Counted from the first letter of the stretch, positions 8,473 through 17,175 are shown. The stretch: 64,000 bases of DNA from Halochromatium roseum (GCF_016653315.1 NZ_NHSH01000040.1:35143-99142); one strand, 5' to 3'. Notes: generated by a model from the sequence alone, not told the origin. Numbers and translations are program-made.

Positions 8473-9195
8473 TCAGACTTCGCCCGTCGGCGTAAAGATG
8501 TAGCCGCGACCCCAGACGGTGCGGATGAAACAGGGCGTCTTCTTGTCTGGCTCGATCTTGGCGCGCAGTCGCGCAACCTGCACGTCGACGCTGCGGTCGA
8601 ATGGATTGCGCTCATAACCCTTGAGCAGATCCAGCAGTCGGTCGCGATCGAGCACCCGATTCGGATGCTCGGCGAAGATGCGCAAAAGATCGAACTCGCT
8701 GCCGGTGAGTGAGACACTTTCTCCATCGCGCGTCAGTCGCCGGCTTGCCGGGTCGAGCCGATACGGACCGAAGCTGATCTGTCCGGCCAGGCTCGCATCG
8801 ACTGGGTTATGCGAGGGCCTGCGTAAGACGGCGCGGATTCGCGCCAGTAGCTCGCGCGGGTTGAACGGCTTCGCCAGATAATCGTCAGCGCCGACCTCCA
8901 AACCAACGATCCGATCGACCTCATCGCCGCGGGCGGACAGCATGATAATCGGCACTTGGGTCTGCTGGCGCAGCCTGCGCGCGAGCGTTAGACCGTCGTC
9001 ACCGGGCAACATGAGATCGAGGATGATGATGTCCGGCTCGGTCTCGCTAAGCCATTCGAACATTGCCACGCCATCCGCGACGCCGCTGACCTTGAAGCCC
9101 TCGCGTTGCAGGTAGTTCTCGAGCAATTCACGCAGCGAGGCGTCGTCGTCGACCACGAGCACCTGCGTCTTCGCATTTACATCGTCGCTGTTCAT
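8473..9195 (-). CDS. Two-component response regulator, OmpR family
   Basis: This 240-residue regulator has a receiver domain (acid pocket DDD at 16-18, phospho-acceptor Asp60 in IIILDLMLPGDDG, Lys109 in YLAKPF). A winged-helix DNA-binding domain follows, with LTGSEFDLLRIFAEHPNRVL and the end VWGRGYIFTP. It is the first gene of the operon with the kinase. A direct repeat of the OmpR-binding type lies 35 bases upstream of its start, so autoregulation is likely. It is close to OmpR in layout, but its target genes are unknown. Confidence 0.92.
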   Translation of the reverse strand: MNSDDVNAKTQVLVVDDDASLRELLENYLQREGFKVSGVADGVAMFEWLSETEPDIIILDLMLPGDDGLTLARRLRQQTQVPIIMLSARGDEVDRIVGLEVGADDYLAKPFNPRELLARIRAVLRRPSHNPVDASLAGQISFGPYRLDPASRRLTRDGESVSLTGSEFDLLRIFAEHPNRVLDRDRLLDLLKGYERNPFDRSVDVQVARLRAKIEPDKKTPCFIRTVWGRGYIFTPTGEV

Positions 9196-9229
9196 GAGCG
9201 GTTCCGGGCGTCTGCGTGGCTGGCGTCGT

Positions 9230-9262
9230 TGTTACAAACTGTTACAGCATCAGTATATGCTG
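9230..9262. promoter_or_regulatory. Putative OmpR-type operator and adjoining palindrome
   Basis: TGTTACAAAC (9230-9239) is followed directly by TGTTACAGCA (9240-9249): two half-sites with a 10-base period, the head-to-tail arrangement used by OmpR-family dimers. The imperfect palindrome CAGCAT-CAGTAT-ATGCTG (9245-9262) overlaps the second half-site. The site lies between the response regulator and a divergent small gene, so it could control both. Confidence 0.5.
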
Positions 9263-9367
9263 AAATACCCTGGTTGTTGACTGCGGCGATACTGACAACA
9301 ACGGATGGAGTCTATGGTGCCGACTCCGCCTTGTCTCTCTTCGATGCGCGAAACGGAGGTAGTTGTT

Positions 9368-9523
9368 ATGTGTTTCGATGCGTTAACGGTCGGTGGTCTG
9401 ATGCTTGCCGTGCTCAGCGGGGGCTTCTTAGTTGGTCTGGTCTCACATAACGATCGCAGGTCGGCTAAGGCCGACTCTGAATCAAATCGTCATACCGCAA
9501 CCATGAGCCCGAGCGACTCCTAG
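9368..9523 (+). CDS. Small single-pass membrane protein, 51 residues
   Basis: ATG 9368 is preceded by a strong ribosome site (GGAGGT, 9355-9360, seven bases before the start). The protein has one hydrophobic helix (LTVGGLMLAVLSGGFLVGLV) and then a polar Ser/Asp/His-rich tail. It is divergent from the OmpR-type regulator and shares the intergenic region holding the proposed operator, so it may be a regulated target or a sensor partner. I do not recognise the family. The gene is supported by the ribosome site and membrane helix only. Confidence 0.5.
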   Translation: MCFDALTVGGLMLAVLSGGFLVGLVSHNDRRSAKADSESNRHTATMSPSDS

Positions 9524-9595
9524 AGTTGCTTCTAGCGTCGCCTCGCTGCGAGCTAGCGCCTCTCTGACAAGGGTTGTCTGCAGCCAGCCGGGTCG

Positions 9596-10633
9596 TCAGT
9601 CACTGTTCAACGGTTTCTGGGCAGCAAGCCTCTTTGGCCGCCTCGACGGATACACACCCCGTCGCTGCGGCCGTTTTTTTGCCCGCTCAGGTGGCAGTGC
9701 CATGAGATCGCGATGGCCAACCTGAATCTGGAGCTTGCCGGTCTTGATCTGCATCTGTCGAGCCCGTTGCCACTCCAGCAGCCAAGCCCGTGCGGACGGA
9801 TCGAGTTCCAGAGTCGCTTCAACCCAGCCAGCGATCAGGGCCTGCTGCAGTTCCGGCTCGTCCGGGCCGATCCGCCAATCGCTCTTCGCGCTCCGCCATC
9901 GGTAACCCGCAGCGGCCACCATGGATTCTGCGGCATCGGGCGCGGTTGGACCTAATGCCGGGCCGAAACCTTTATCGCCGCGCTGGTGTTGGTTGACCCG
10001 TTCGTTGACTGCTTGATCCTCGGGCCTGGCCGGCGTTAACGTCGATCGTCCATCGTAGCTTAGCGCAAACAGAAGGGCACAACCCGCGCTTTGGCAGTGG
10101 CTGATCAGGGCACTGAGCCAGGCTTCGGAGACGAGATCGAGCAACGCGGATGCGGTCACGAGGCTACCAACGGCCAAGGTGAGCGGAAATGGCGGCGATT
10201 GCGGACTTGAGTGCTGTGCCGTTGTCGAGATCGGCGCCAACGCAAGATCGCGCTGTTCCGTCTGTGCTTGGCCGTTCCAGCCTGGCCCGGCAAAGCGCAG
10301 TCGAGCGGTCGCCAGTTCGACTTGGATCGGATCATCATGGCGATCCGCCCAGGCGGCGGTGGCGTGTGGCAGTTGCGCCAGCAAGCGCGGATTCTGATCG
10401 ATACAGCGCCAGCGCTGCCCGCTGCCCAGTCGTGGGGCAAGATAGCGGAGATTGGCGCCGGTGCCCGCGCCGAGATCCAGGATCTCGGTGAAGCGGCGCT
10501 CGGGATCATGCCAGGTGCTGGCTGCAGCCAGCATGAGGGCGTCTGGCAGCTGGCTGGCCCGGGCGCGGGCATCGGCCGCTTCGCGGAGCCTTAGCCAGTC
10601 GGCGCTGAAGTCAGCGGCTTTGAATTCAGGCAT
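9596..10633 (-). CDS. Class I SAM-dependent methyltransferase-like protein
   Basis: This 345-residue protein has a clear SAM loop near residue 52 (ILDLGAGTGANLRYLAPRL), followed by an acidic residue in WRCIDQNPRLLAQL. The strand region LVTASALLDLVSEAW is also methyltransferase-like. The C-terminal ~45 residues are very basic (KKRPQRRGVYPSRRPKR), which suggests binding to a nucleic acid or an acidic surface. It follows a glycosyltransferase by 26 bases on the same strand and is probably cotranscribed. Substrate unknown. Confidence 0.75.
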   Translation of the reverse strand: MPEFKAADFSADWLRLREAADARARASQLPDALMLAAASTWHDPERRFTEILDLGAGTGANLRYLAPRLGSGQRWRCIDQNPRLLAQLPHATAAWADRHDDPIQVELATARLRFAGPGWNGQAQTEQRDLALAPISTTAQHSSPQSPPFPLTLAVGSLVTASALLDLVSEAWLSALISHCQSAGCALLFALSYDGRSTLTPARPEDQAVNERVNQHQRGDKGFGPALGPTAPDAAESMVAAAGYRWRSAKSDWRIGPDEPELQQALIAGWVEATLELDPSARAWLLEWQRARQMQIKTGKLQIQVGHRDLMALPPERAKKRPQRRGVYPSRRPKRLAAQKPLNSD

Positions 10634-10659
10634 TTTAAAGTCAGTCAGACACTCTCGAG

Positions 10660-11724
10660 TCAGATACGGTCGAGTAATTCCGCCCAGCGTTGGGCTTGGC
10701 TTGGCCAGTTCGGTCGTTGCGCGCTTGCGCGCTCGGCGCCTGCTGCGAGTTGTGCGCGTTCGCTGGGATTGCTGAGTAGTCGGCGCAGGGCGGCTGCGAG
10801 TGCGGTGCTCGATCCAGGCTCGACCAACAGGCCGGCGGTGTTCGGCACCGTATCGGCGACGGCCCCGGCGTCGCAGCCGAGGATCGGGAGCCCGTGTGCT
10901 AAGGCCTCGCTGAAGGCCATTCCGTAGCCTTCGAACAGGCTTGGCAGCACGAACAGGTCTGCTTGCTGATAGGCTGCCTCGAGCCTGCTGTCATTCACCA
11001 CGCCGCTCAACAGAACGCGCTCGCCGAGCCCTAGCGCCTGGATTTGAGACTGGATATTCAGCGCGGTGGCGCGATCCTGCTCGAGGCTGCCGATGATCGT
11101 CAGTCTCCAGTCAAGGTCGCGCAGCGTCGCCAGGGCTTCGATCAAGAACCGATGACCCTTGCGCGGGATCAAGGCTCCGACGCAGAGGAGTTGCAGAGGC
11201 TCGCGCCCGGCGCGGTCGGCGATCGGCGCGGGATCAGTGCCGGGCTCGATGACGGTGATCTGCGCGGCATCGAGACCCATGGCTTGCAGGCGGCGAGCAG
11301 TCGCATTGCTGGTGACGACCAGCGAGTGCATCATCGCCAGGGCTGCGGATTCGGATGTCCGCAAGGCGCGGCTCCACTCGATGCTGAGCCCGGTCTCATC
11401 GGCGAGAGGATGATGCACCAGCCCGATCAGTCGCAAGCGCGCTTGCTCTTGCTCGACGAGTTCAGGTATCACCCCGAGTGCGAGTCCGTCGATCAACACC
11501 CGTTCGTTGTCGGCAATGGCCTGCAGCTTGGCCGCGGCATCGGCGCGAGCCGTGGCGTTCGGTGCGGGAAAACTGGCATCGAGGGCGATCGGATCGACCT
11601 GCCAGCCCAGCGCACGCAACCCAGCGATGATCTGCCGGTCATAGCGGTAGCCGCCGGTGGGGGCGGCGAGGTTGCCCGGAATGAGAAAGTGTAGCCGTCG
11701 ATGCGGGATGGGCCAGCTCTCCAG
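10660..11724 (-). CDS. Glycosyltransferase family 4, start unclear
   Basis: The donor domain is clear: CVGALIPRKGHRFLIEAL and LPSLFEGYGMAFSEALAHG (E-x7-E motif). The first usual start codon is TTG at 11619, but conserved coding sequence continues upstream of it in frame. It reads HFLIPGNLAAPTGGYRYDRQ (about 11632-11691), the glycine-rich N-terminus expected of the family. No ATG, GTG or TTG precedes this part before an in-frame TGA at 11737-11739. The only near-start is CTG at 11722-11724, used here as a provisional boundary. Beyond the TGA a 21-codon open stretch from ATG 11802 may be a remnant. Either a rare start is used or the 5' end is damaged. Role: transfer of a sugar from an NDP-sugar; it is paired with the downstream methyltransferase. 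Confidence 0.7.
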   Translation of the reverse strand: MESWPIPHRRLHFLIPGNLAAPTGGYRYDRQIIAGLRALGWQVDPIALDASFPAPNATARADAAAKLQAIADNERVLIDGLALGVIPELVEQEQARLRLIGLVHHPLADETGLSIEWSRALRTSESAALAMMHSLVVTSNATARRLQAMGLDAAQITVIEPGTDPAPIADRAGREPLQLLCVGALIPRKGHRFLIEALATLRDLDWRLTIIGSLEQDRATALNIQSQIQALGLGERVLLSGVVNDSRLEAAYQQADLFVLPSLFEGYGMAFSEALAHGLPILGCDAGAVADTVPNTAGLLVEPGSSTALAAALRRLLSNPSERAQLAAGAERASAQRPNWPSQAQRWAELLDRI

Positions 11725-11797
11725 GTGTGTCGCGGTTCAGCCCTTGCCAAGCCAGGGGGGCAGCAGGGTGGTCGGTTCAGCGGTGTTGCCAATCAAG

Positions 11798-11823
11798 GCC
11801 ATCGATCATAGCCATCGATCATA
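11798..11823. repeat. 13-bp tandem duplication
   Basis: GCCATCGATCATA occurs twice in direct succession, in the short gap between the glycosyltransferase (minus) and the SOUL gene (plus). It may mark a rearrangement that removed the glycosyltransferase start. Confidence 0.8.
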
Positions 11824-11945
11824 GCAGTCCGTGATGTCGCCGGCCTCGGTCTTGCCGCGGGAGCTTGACGTTGGACAACGCGCCGATGAAGGTGACATGG
11901 TTGAATCGTTGGTTAACCTGCGGATTGGGCAGTTCGAGGCTTGGT

Positions 11946-12563
11946 ATGAAACGCAAAACGCTGATCGCCCTTGCGGCGCTGATCCCGCTGGTGCTGATCG
12001 CCATTGCGCTGATCTCACTGCCGGAGCCTGATTTCGAGGTGGTCGCCAAGGGCGACGGCTTCGAGCTGCGCCGCTATGCGCCATTCAATGTTGCCCAGGT
12101 CCAGGTGTCGGCCGATTTTGACCAGGCGAGTTCGCGCGCCTTCGAGCCTTTGGTGAACTACATCCAAGGGGGCAACAGCGGTGGCCGCAACCTGCCAATG
12201 ATGGCGCCAGTGAATCAACAGCCGCTCACCGAGGCGTCTGAGACTGATTGGCTGGTGCAGTTCGTGATGCCGAAGGAGTATCCGATGTCTTATCTGCCAG
12301 CACCGGCCGATGAGCGTGTCTCGTTACATCGGCTGCCGCCGCGGCTGATGGCGGCTAAGCGCTATCGCGGCGGTTGGGGCGAGGACCGCTACCGCGAGCG
12401 CGAAGCCGATCTGCTGGCAGCGATTGACGCGTCTGGGCGATCAGTGATCGGCGCGCCGATCTTCGCGCGTTACAATGCCCCCTTCGTGCCAGGTCTCCTG
12501 CGCCGCAACGAGGTGCTGGTTGAGGTTGCCGATCCCGCGATGTCCGCGAGCGCAACGGATTGA
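11946..12563 (+). CDS. SOUL-family heme-binding protein, membrane-anchored
   Basis: This 205-residue protein begins with a basic tip and one hydrophobic helix (LIALAALIPLVLIAIALI), then a SOUL domain. Typical elements are FELRRYAPFNVAQVQV at the start, PMMAPVNQQ in the middle, FVMPKEYPMSYLP, and the end segment ARYNAPFVPGLLRRNEVLVE. SOUL proteins bind heme or other tetrapyrroles; in bacteria the exact role is poorly known. ATG 11946 is chosen because it starts the signal-anchor and has GAGG six bases upstream. Start codons further upstream would add a non-hydrophobic extension. The domain is probably periplasmic. Confidence 0.82.
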   Translation: MKRKTLIALAALIPLVLIAIALISLPEPDFEVVAKGDGFELRRYAPFNVAQVQVSADFDQASSRAFEPLVNYIQGGNSGGRNLPMMAPVNQQPLTEASETDWLVQFVMPKEYPMSYLPAPADERVSLHRLPPRLMAAKRYRGGWGEDRYREREADLLAAIDASGRSVIGAPIFARYNAPFVPGLLRRNEVLVEVADPAMSASATD

Positions 12564-12663
12564 GTCATCGGTATTGACTCCACAGCATCCATCCGTTGCC
12601 AAACAGGCGTTTCGCGATCAGGGGCGCGAGCGCGTCGCCGATCCTGCAGAGGTCGATCCGTCG

Positions 12664-12700
12664 TCCTTCATCCTTCATCCTTCATCCTTCATCCTTCATC
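12664..12700. repeat. 7-bp tandem repeat (TCCTTCA), about 5 copies
   Basis: Five and a third consecutive copies of TCCTTCA lie in the gap between the SOUL gene and the hydrolase-like gene. The array ends about 45 bases before the start codon. Unit-number changes would alter leader length but not a reading frame. Confidence 0.9.
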
Positions 12701-12744
12701 AGTCATCCCTCACAACATCCGCCATCAACAGTTAGGTGAATCCC

Positions 12745-13692
12745 ATGTCCGCAGTCACGGGAGCCCGTCTCGATTCCGGCTTTAGCCAACAGACATCGGC
12801 CAATGACGCACCGATGCGTCAGCAGGTCATGCTGCCTGAGGCCCTGGATGCGACGCGCGACAGCTTCGCAACCTCGCACTTGAAAGAGATCAGTTATTAC
12901 GTCGGCGGGCCGGAAGACGGCCGTCCATTAGTGCTGTTGCACAGCATCAACGCGGCCCCAAGCGCGTTCGAGATGAAGCCACTGTACGATCACTACCGGG
13001 CGACTCGGCGCGTCTATGTGCCGGAGTTGCCCGGCTTCGGTTTCTCTGATCGCAGTGATCGGCAATACTCGCCGGAACTCTATGCCAACGCGATCGTGGC
13101 CTTTCTCACCAATGTGGTGCAAGCGCCAGCCGACGTGATCGCCTTTTCGTTGAGCAGCGAATTTGCCGCCCGTGCCGCGCTGAGCGCGAGTGAGCGCTTT
13201 CTCAGCCTGGCCCTGCTCTCGCCAACCGGCTTCAGTGCACGCAGGTTGCCATCCGGCAGGGTTGGACGCGCGATGCACAGCGTCTTCACCCTGCCTGGCC
13301 TCGGCCAAGGGTTGTACCAGTTGCTGACCAAACGCCCGAGCATCCGCTACTTCCTGCAGCGCAGCTATGTTGGCACGCCGCCGGAGGCGATGGTCGATTA
13401 CGCCTATGCCACCTCGCATCAGCCAGGTGCGCGGCATGCGCCGTACTATTTCTTGGCTGGTCAATTGTTTACCCGGCAGGCGACGGAGACGCTCTACGCC
13501 AAGCTGCAATTGCCGGTGTTGGTGCTTTATGACCGCGATGCCAACGTTGGTTTTGAGTTGCTGGCGGATCTGGTCGCCAGCCACAGCAATTGGAAGGCGG
13601 TGCGCATCGTGCCCACGCTCGGTATCCCGCAATGGGAGCGGACCGCTGACTGCAGTGCGGCGTTGGATGCCTTCTGGGCCGAGCAGGGATGA
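12745..13692 (+). CDS. Alpha/beta-hydrolase-fold protein, probably atypical
   Basis: This 315-residue protein has the alpha/beta-hydrolase order: oxyanion strand LVLLHSINAAP, cap entry VPELPGFGFSDRSDRQYSP, nucleophile elbow region VIAFSLSSEFAARAAL (serine in A-F-S-L-S where the family usually has G-x-S-x-G) and the acid strand LPVLVLYDRDANVGFEL. Where a G-H-x-x-x-x-E histidine motif is expected it has TLGIPQWER, so the catalytic histidine seems to be missing. ATG 12745 is preferred over GTG 12736, because AGGTGA sits correctly before it. It ends 67 bases before menF, so a role near menaquinone synthesis is possible, but a true hydrolase activity is doubtful. Confidence 0.72.
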   Translation: MSAVTGARLDSGFSQQTSANDAPMRQQVMLPEALDATRDSFATSHLKEISYYVGGPEDGRPLVLLHSINAAPSAFEMKPLYDHYRATRRVYVPELPGFGFSDRSDRQYSPELYANAIVAFLTNVVQAPADVIAFSLSSEFAARAALSASERFLSLALLSPTGFSARRLPSGRVGRAMHSVFTLPGLGQGLYQLLTKRPSIRYFLQRSYVGTPPEAMVDYAYATSHQPGARHAPYYFLAGQLFTRQATETLYAKLQLPVLVLYDRDANVGFELLADLVASHSNWKAVRIVPTLGIPQWERTADCSAALDAFWAEQG

Positions 13693-13759
13693 AACCGCAG
13701 CAGGCCGCTGGCATTGTTTGCCAGCGGCCGCTGTGCTGGCAGACTTGGAAGGCCCTCAG

Positions 13760-15145
13760 GTGCGCGCTCCCCTGCAAGTGCTCGATCAACTCAAGGCCGC
13801 CCTGATGGAGGGCGTTGCCGCGTTGCCGCTCGACCAGGATCAGGGGCTGGTGTCGCTGCTGCTGGCGTTGCCGCGCGTGCCGACCTCGCTGCCACAGCTA
13901 GCCGGCCCGCACTTTCAGTTCCGCCATGTGCATCGCGATGAGCTGCGGGCGGGCTATGGCTGCGCCGCTGAGTGGAGCGCTGAGGGGGCCGATCGACTAC
14001 AGCGGCTTGCGGCGGCCGGTCGTGCGCTGCGCCCGCACTGGGATCGCGCTGATCCCGATGAGACCGGCCTTGATGCCTTCGCGATGTTCGGCTTCGCGGC
14101 AACGGGTGACGCGAGGCCGATGATCGAGGACCATCTGCCGAACGCGCTGTTCTGGGTGCCTGAGGTGGGCGTTCGCGCCCGCCAGGGCGAGGCGGTTCTC
14201 GTGCTCTCGGCCGCGCGGCCGACGACCGCCGAGGGGCTGATCCAGCGTTGGGGCGAGGCGCTCGAGCGGTTGGTGCCGGGGCTCTATCGGCCAGTTGATG
14301 GCCCCCTCACCGCGGCGCGCCTGCAGCGCGACTTTGCTGAGCCGGACCAGGCCGGCTGGGCAGCATTGGTCGATCAGGCGCTGCACGAAATCAAAAGTGG
14401 CAGCCTGCAGAAGGTGGTGCTGTCGCGCCGTTTGGATGTGGCTGGCCCCCGCTGTTTCGATGTCGATCGGCTACTGGGTGCGCTGAGTTGCCTGTTTCCA
14501 TCGTGCCAGGTGGTTCAGCTGCGTCGTAATGGTTCCAGTTTCGTCGCCGCGACGCCGGAACGGTTGCTCAGTCAGCAAGGCCGGCAGATCGAGGTCGATG
14601 CGATTGCCGGTACCGCGGGGCGGGATGCCGACAGTACCGCCGATACGGCGCTGGGGCTTGCCCTGCGGGCCTCGGACAAGAACCTGCGTGAACATCAATT
14701 CGTCATTGATGCCATTCGCGAAGCGCTTGGTCCTTGTAGCACCGATATCGAGACACCAGCCGAGCCCCAGCTCATGCAGCTTAGCAACGCACAACATCTG
14801 TGGAGCCCGATCCGTGCCTACGCCGACGAGGCCGTCGATGTCTTCCATCTCGCAGAGCAGTTACACCCGACCCCGGCCACCAATGGCCAGCCCAGACATA
14901 CCGCGCGAGGTTGGCTGCAGCATGGCGAGCCGTTCGATCGCGGTTGGTACACCGGAGCCGCTGGGACCCTGGAGCCCGATCTCAGCGGCGAGCTTTGGGT
15001 GCTGCTGCGTTGCGCGCGTATCTGCGGCCACCGTGCCGAGCTCTACGCCGGCGCCGGTATCGTCACGGGTTCTGATCCGGCCACCGAGTGGGACGAAACC
15101 GAGGCCAAGCTCGGCGCTATGCTCAGCGCACTGCAGTTCGCGTGA
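13760..15145 (+). CDS. menF: Isochorismate synthase MenF
   Basis: This enzyme converts chorismate to isochorismate, the first step of the classical menaquinone pathway. The chorismate-binding domain shows SLQKVVLSRRLDV, FVAATPERLLSQQG, VDAIAGTAGRDAD, LREHQFVIDAI and the C-terminal signature AGAGIVTGSDPATEWDE. The open frame extends back over the hydrolase gene, but that part is out-of-frame shadow. GTG 13760 is chosen because GGAAGG lies seven bases upstream and it gives 461 residues, about the family length. Its stop overlaps the menD start (GTGA), indicating translational coupling. Confidence 0.9.
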   Translation: MRAPLQVLDQLKAALMEGVAALPLDQDQGLVSLLLALPRVPTSLPQLAGPHFQFRHVHRDELRAGYGCAAEWSAEGADRLQRLAAAGRALRPHWDRADPDETGLDAFAMFGFAATGDARPMIEDHLPNALFWVPEVGVRARQGEAVLVLSAARPTTAEGLIQRWGEALERLVPGLYRPVDGPLTAARLQRDFAEPDQAGWAALVDQALHEIKSGSLQKVVLSRRLDVAGPRCFDVDRLLGALSCLFPSCQVVQLRRNGSSFVAATPERLLSQQGRQIEVDAIAGTAGRDADSTADTALGLALRASDKNLREHQFVIDAIREALGPCSTDIETPAEPQLMQLSNAQHLWSPIRAYADEAVDVFHLAEQLHPTPATNGQPRHTARGWLQHGEPFDRGWYTGAAGTLEPDLSGELWVLLRCARICGHRAELYAGAGIVTGSDPATEWDETEAKLGAMLSALQFA

Positions 15146-17079
15146 GTACCGCTGACGATATTGGCGGCGGCGATATCGGCTGCCTCAACCTGCGCTGGTC
15201 GCTGGCGCTGCTGGAGGGGATGATGTCGGCCGGTCTGCGCGATCTCGTGCTCTCGCCTGGCGCGCGCTCGACGCCCTTGCTGATTGCGGGACAGCAACTC
15301 GAGGCGACCGGTTGTTTGCAATTAACGCCGATTCTGGATGAGCGCAGCGCAGCGTTTTTTGCGCTGGGGATGGCGCGCGCGCAATTACGTCCGGTCGCGC
15401 TGCTCGCAACCTCCGGCAGCGCCCCGGCGCACTGGTACCCGGCTGTGATCGAAGCCGCTGAGGTCGGCTTGCCGCTGCTGCTGCTGTCCGCCGATCGGCC
15501 GCCTCGGTTACGAGGCTGGGGTGCGAACCAGACCATCGACCAGACGCGCTTGTTCGGTGCCTTCGTGCGTGAATTCCACGACCCTGGCCTGCCGCAGGCA
15601 ACAGCGGCGGCGCTCAAGGCGCAGCGGGCGTTGGGTCGCCGCGTGGCGCTGGTCAGCAGCGGTCAGCGTGCCGGGCCGGTTCATCTCAATCTGCCCTTCG
15701 ACGAGCCTTTGGTGCCGGGTCCAGACTGTGCCGCGGCTGCAGTCCTTGAAGGCGCGGCGCCACAGGTGCATTCGATGAACATGGGGTCGGTTGCTGCTGC
15801 ATCGGTTGGCAATGCGGCTGAGCCCATGGCGTCTCGGCTCGGGGTTGAGCTCAGGAGCTGGCCAGCCGGCCGCGGCCTGATCCTGTGCGGCCCTGGTTCA
15901 GAGCTGCGTACGCCGGTGAGTCGTGCTGCGCGGCCGAGTCTGGCGTCGAGTCTTTGGCGTTGTGCCGAGGCCTTAGCCTTGCCGGTGCTGGTTGATCCGC
16001 TCTCAGGGTTTCGCGCCAGCGCGCGGGCAGCGATCGCTGAGACTCAAATCAGTGCCTACGACAGCTTCTTGCGTCACCCCAAGCTCGCCCGAGTCCTGCG
16101 CCCGGACTGGGTACTGCGCATCGGGAGGGCGCCGATCTCAAAGCAGCTCGGCCAATGGTTAGAGGGCGTGCCCGCGATCTTGGTCTCCGAGACAGGCGTT
16201 TGGTCCGATCCCAGTCATGATGCGTTGCTGCGGCTTGAGTTCCCGGCTGCGGCGGTCTGCGATGCCCTGCGCGTGCAAGGACAGGTCAAACCCTGCCCTG
16301 ATTGGCTGGCGCGCTGGCGTGCAGCCGAGCAGATGACCTGGTGGCTCGTTGCTGCGAGCCTCGTGCCAGCGAGTCCTTGTGCCGAACTGGCCTCCTCAGC
16401 AACGGAGACAGCAACGGATCTGCGTCTGCGACCCAGCCCAACAGGTCGGGAGGCTAGAGTCGACGAGCGCGAGGCGGGCCTGCTGCGGACGCTGCCTTGG
16501 AACGAGGCCCAGGTGATCACTGCGCTCAGGGCGGTGATCCCCGACGGCGAGGCCCTGTTCTGCGCCAACTCGATGCCGATCCGTCAGCTGGATACCTGGT
16601 GGCGTACCAGTAGCGCGCGCGTCACGCTGATCGGCAATCGCGGCGCGAGCGGCATCGACGGTTATCTATCGACCCTGGCCGGCATCAATCAGGCCGGCCT
16701 AGCTTGCTGGGGGCTGGTGGGTGATCTCTCATTTTGCCACGATCTCAGTGGGCTGCTGTTGGCGGCCCGACTCGACCGGCCGCTGCTGGTGCTGAATAAT
16801 GGTGGCGGGCATATCTTCGACTATCTGCCGCAGCGTGGGCTCGCGGACTTCGAGCGCCTTTGGCAGACCCCGCAACGCGTCGAGCTGTCGGCCCTGGCGG
16901 CGCTCGCCGGGCTGCGCCATTGGCGCGTCGAGGATGTTGCAGGTTTGGACGCGGCACTGGCTGAGGTGGGTTTGACACCAGGTCTGATTGAGTGCGTGAT
17001 CGATCCTGAGGTCAGCCGCCAAGCGCATCTCGCCTTTTGGGGGTCGATACGCATGTCTCCGTTACTGGGGCGTGATTGA
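15142..17079 (+). CDS. menD: SEPHCHC synthase MenD
   Basis: This thiamine-diphosphate enzyme joins isochorismate with the 2-oxoglutarate-derived succinyl unit to make SEPHCHC. The N-terminal catalytic glutamate is Glu67 in PILDERSAAFFALGMAR. The cofactor-binding region is GNRGASGIDGYLSTLAGI followed by GLVGDLSFCHDLSGLL, and the C-terminal part has LNNGGGHIFDYLPQ. At 645 residues it is longer than the E. coli enzyme; part of the extra length is a variable stretch around residues 210-235. GTG 15142 overlaps the menF stop. The region of 171 bases before menB holds a hairpin and a tandem repeat. Confidence 0.93.
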   Translation: MSTADDIGGGDIGCLNLRWSLALLEGMMSAGLRDLVLSPGARSTPLLIAGQQLEATGCLQLTPILDERSAAFFALGMARAQLRPVALLATSGSAPAHWYPAVIEAAEVGLPLLLLSADRPPRLRGWGANQTIDQTRLFGAFVREFHDPGLPQATAAALKAQRALGRRVALVSSGQRAGPVHLNLPFDEPLVPGPDCAAAAVLEGAAPQVHSMNMGSVAAASVGNAAEPMASRLGVELRSWPAGRGLILCGPGSELRTPVSRAARPSLASSLWRCAEALALPVLVDPLSGFRASARAAIAETQISAYDSFLRHPKLARVLRPDWVLRIGRAPISKQLGQWLEGVPAILVSETGVWSDPSHDALLRLEFPAAAVCDALRVQGQVKPCPDWLARWRAAEQMTWWLVAASLVPASPCAELASSATETATDLRLRPSPTGREARVDEREAGLLRTLPWNEAQVITALRAVIPDGEALFCANSMPIRQLDTWWRTSSARVTLIGNRGASGIDGYLSTLAGINQAGLACWGLVGDLSFCHDLSGLLLAARLDRPLLVLNNGGGHIFDYLPQRGLADFERLWQTPQRVELSALAALAGLRHWRVEDVAGLDAALAEVGLTPGLIECVIDPEVSRQAHLAFWGSIRMSPLLGRD

Positions 17080-17095
17080 GTCGCCTGCCGGCCCG

Positions 17096-17130
17096 ACTGC
17101 GGCGTCGCGCTTATACTGCACTGCCGCAGT
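17096..17130. terminator. Stem-loop downstream of menD
   Basis: ACTGCGGC (17096-17103) pairs perfectly with GCCGCAGT (17123-17130) around a 19-base loop that contains TATACT. There is no T-run. It could attenuate menD transcription or be an operator for menB; the TATACT in the loop is a possible -10 box. Confidence 0.35.
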
Positions 17131-17175
17131 GCTGGCCGCGAGGTTCAGCGTTGTTCACTGCTGCTAGAACCAGTT

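Noticed and set aside
11737-11739. TGA before the glycosyltransferase as a selenocysteine codon
   Set aside because: Glycosyltransferases of this family have no selenocysteine there, and I saw no convincing SECIS-like hairpin directly after it.
13367-13759. menF starting far upstream inside the hydrolase gene
   Set aside because: That part is the out-of-frame reading of the hydrolase coding sequence; GTG 13760 has a proper ribosome site and fits the family length.
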